DNA of 64,000 nt from Istiophorus platypterus (Eukaryota > Chordata > Actinopteri > Istiophoriformes > Istiophoridae): positions 6,037,501-6,101,500 of the forward strand of contig CM029123.1 of NCBI GenBank assembly GCA_016859345.1, written 5' to 3'. Below are positions 62,363-64,000 of the stretch, one piece after another. The translations under genes and the position numbers were made by a program. Under the pieces are notes generated by a model. The model made no database searches. It worked only from the letters and a program-made list of their open reading frames with translations, and had not been told where the DNA came from. The number at the start of each line of letters is the position of its first letter. Positions within the stretch are counted from its first letter, which is position 1.

Positions 62363-64000
62363 CTGAGTGAGAGAACGAGATACGCCATCTGACATCTCCC
62401 TTCATAGCTTAAAAAACATGGTCACATATATAAGAATACTTTCATGACCTCATCCAATTAACAGAGTGTTGCAGAATTTCACAGGTTTATAACAAGAAGA
62501 AATTTCACACATGGCACATGGGGTGACTTAGGAGACATTTTTTAAATGATTAAAAAGGGTTAATTCAGTTAAATGGAGTTCCATCTGTTTTCTGTAAGCT
62601 TAAATTTGCCTCTGATCACAACTCTCAAAAAGAACAGCCACCTTTGTTAAATGTAACAGATACTGTTAATGTGTCTTTACAGTAAAGTCCTGCTATTTTA
62701 CTATACTCAATCAACAGTACTTGACATTTAAGCAGTTTTGCCCCATATAATTTAATGATCAAAAATTATAGTATGTTAAATGTATTTATGTGCATAAATG
62801 AGAAATGGATCATTATTCATGTGAACATGAATAACAGAGACAGAGTTATACTAACTGGCAGACTCACTGAAAAACCTGAAAATTTTTGTCAGAATATTCA
62901 ATATATGCCCTCACTATGAATACACAGATCATTGTTAGCAAATGATGAATAAAGCATTTGGCCTTCTTTGTGGCTTTAATGAAACATCCACTGTCACCAA
63001 AAAGTCATTTTGACATATTCTACTCTGGAGGACAAAAGTTGGCACTAGCCGGCTGATATTTACAATTAAAGAATGTTTTTGAAAGAGGGAAGGGTGTGCA
63101 TCCACTTGGATAAAATTTGATTAAACAGGTGATGACCAGTAATTACCTTGCCTGAGGCCATTGGGAAATAATTTTACAACCAATGGGAATTACTGAAGAA
63201 AGAATAGCAATGAAAGGACACAAGAGGGAGAGTAGAGAAGATGGAAGACTGGAGACAGGGTGTCTCAAACACATTCTTGCAGCTTTATAGCAAGTTTAAA
63301 AGTTCAGAGCCTGCTGAGCCTTTCCTGGTGTTTTTGAACGGGCAATTTTGTTCTCCAGTATTGACTTTACTCTCAGTGATACACAGGCAAAATTCTAGGG
63401 AAAATTTCAGTCAAAGTTTGCCAATGGCCAATGATTATGAACAATTTCCCAGTGATTATGGGAAATTATGTAGATATAGTAACTGAGAAATGTATCAGAT
63501 TGCGAAGATAAGAACATAGAACAGATAGCACAGATAAAAAATAATAAATACTGACAATCAGTTTATGTAGGTCATTCACTTCAGTTTCATAATGTGTTTC
63601 ATAGGTGTTTTCTTATGAGTGGGCAGCAGCCAACAGTACCTTTTTTTTGTCTGAACCAGCTTTATTTTGAACAGTAGGTTAGAGGCAGAGAAGTTTTACT
63701 TGGGGATTGTCTGCAGCATTAGTGTTGATCCTTGCATGCAAAGTTAGAAGCATGACACCAGTGACTACAAAAAAGAACTCAATAAAAAGTGGACTTGAGC
63801 ATTAACACAATAGCCCAAACAGTCCTGCTCCCTGCAAGGGGAACTAAGAACTAAAAAGCCAGAGTTACTGTTCCTTTATGTTTCACTGTTTTCTGAAGGA
63901 ACTGTGAGTTGAGACATGAAGTTGTACTTGGGATTCTGTTAAAATTTCTCATCGGAGTTTAGAGAAGAGTTCAAACAAGTAGAAGTGCTGCAAAAATGAG
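62363..64000 (-). other. oca2 intron, continues beyond the window
   Basis: The preceding coding exon was not found here, so the intron extends past 64000. Nothing else was recognised. Confidence 0.7.

Noticed and set aside
63140..63175. Possible minus-strand donor (AAG/GTAATT) for an upstream oca2 exon
   Set aside because: The sequence before it does not read as any part of OCA2.

Overview
The window is AT-rich animal DNA with spliced genes, GT-AG introns, CA/TA/CT microsatellites and many families of decayed transposons. Several interspersed repeats have the look of families common in percomorph teleosts, and both genes are vertebrate-specific, so the source is most likely a spiny-rayed teleost fish. 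The species cannot be fixed from the sequence alone.

Two protein-coding genes are present, both partial and convergent. On the plus strand, 11922-26793 holds the last six coding exons of a GABA-A receptor gamma-3 subunit gene (gabrg3): the distal part of the extracellular domain, the Cys-loop, all four membrane helices and the stop codon. The upstream exons (signal peptide and start of the ligand-binding domain) lie outside; the first 11.9 kb is the intron before them. On the minus strand, 62362 down to 48550 holds the last six coding exons of oca2 (P protein, melanosomal membrane transporter), again with its 5' part outside the window. Every exon joins in frame through canonical splice sites. 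The tail-to-tail gabrg3-oca2 order matches the mammalian arrangement (human 15q11-q13), which supports the gamma-3 assignment independently.

The 21.8 kb between the two stop codons has no host gene that I can recognise. It carries a decayed Penelope-like retroelement (about 32.2-33.7 kb), a nearly complete piggyBac-type transposase gene with one frameshift and one nonsense codon (40246-42004), a short inverted-repeat element (44247-44570), and scattered repeat fragments. Introns hold a truncated Tc1-like transposon (25.5-26.1 kb), microsatellites, and several hairpins, the most striking being a perfect 26-bp inverted repeat with a 4-nt loop at 55127-55182.

No clearly new biological system was found. 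The points most worth checking are an isoleucine at the gamma-subunit position that in gamma-2 is the benzodiazepine-site phenylalanine, the near-intact piggyBac transposase with all three catalytic aspartates, and the perfect hairpin in the last oca2 intron.
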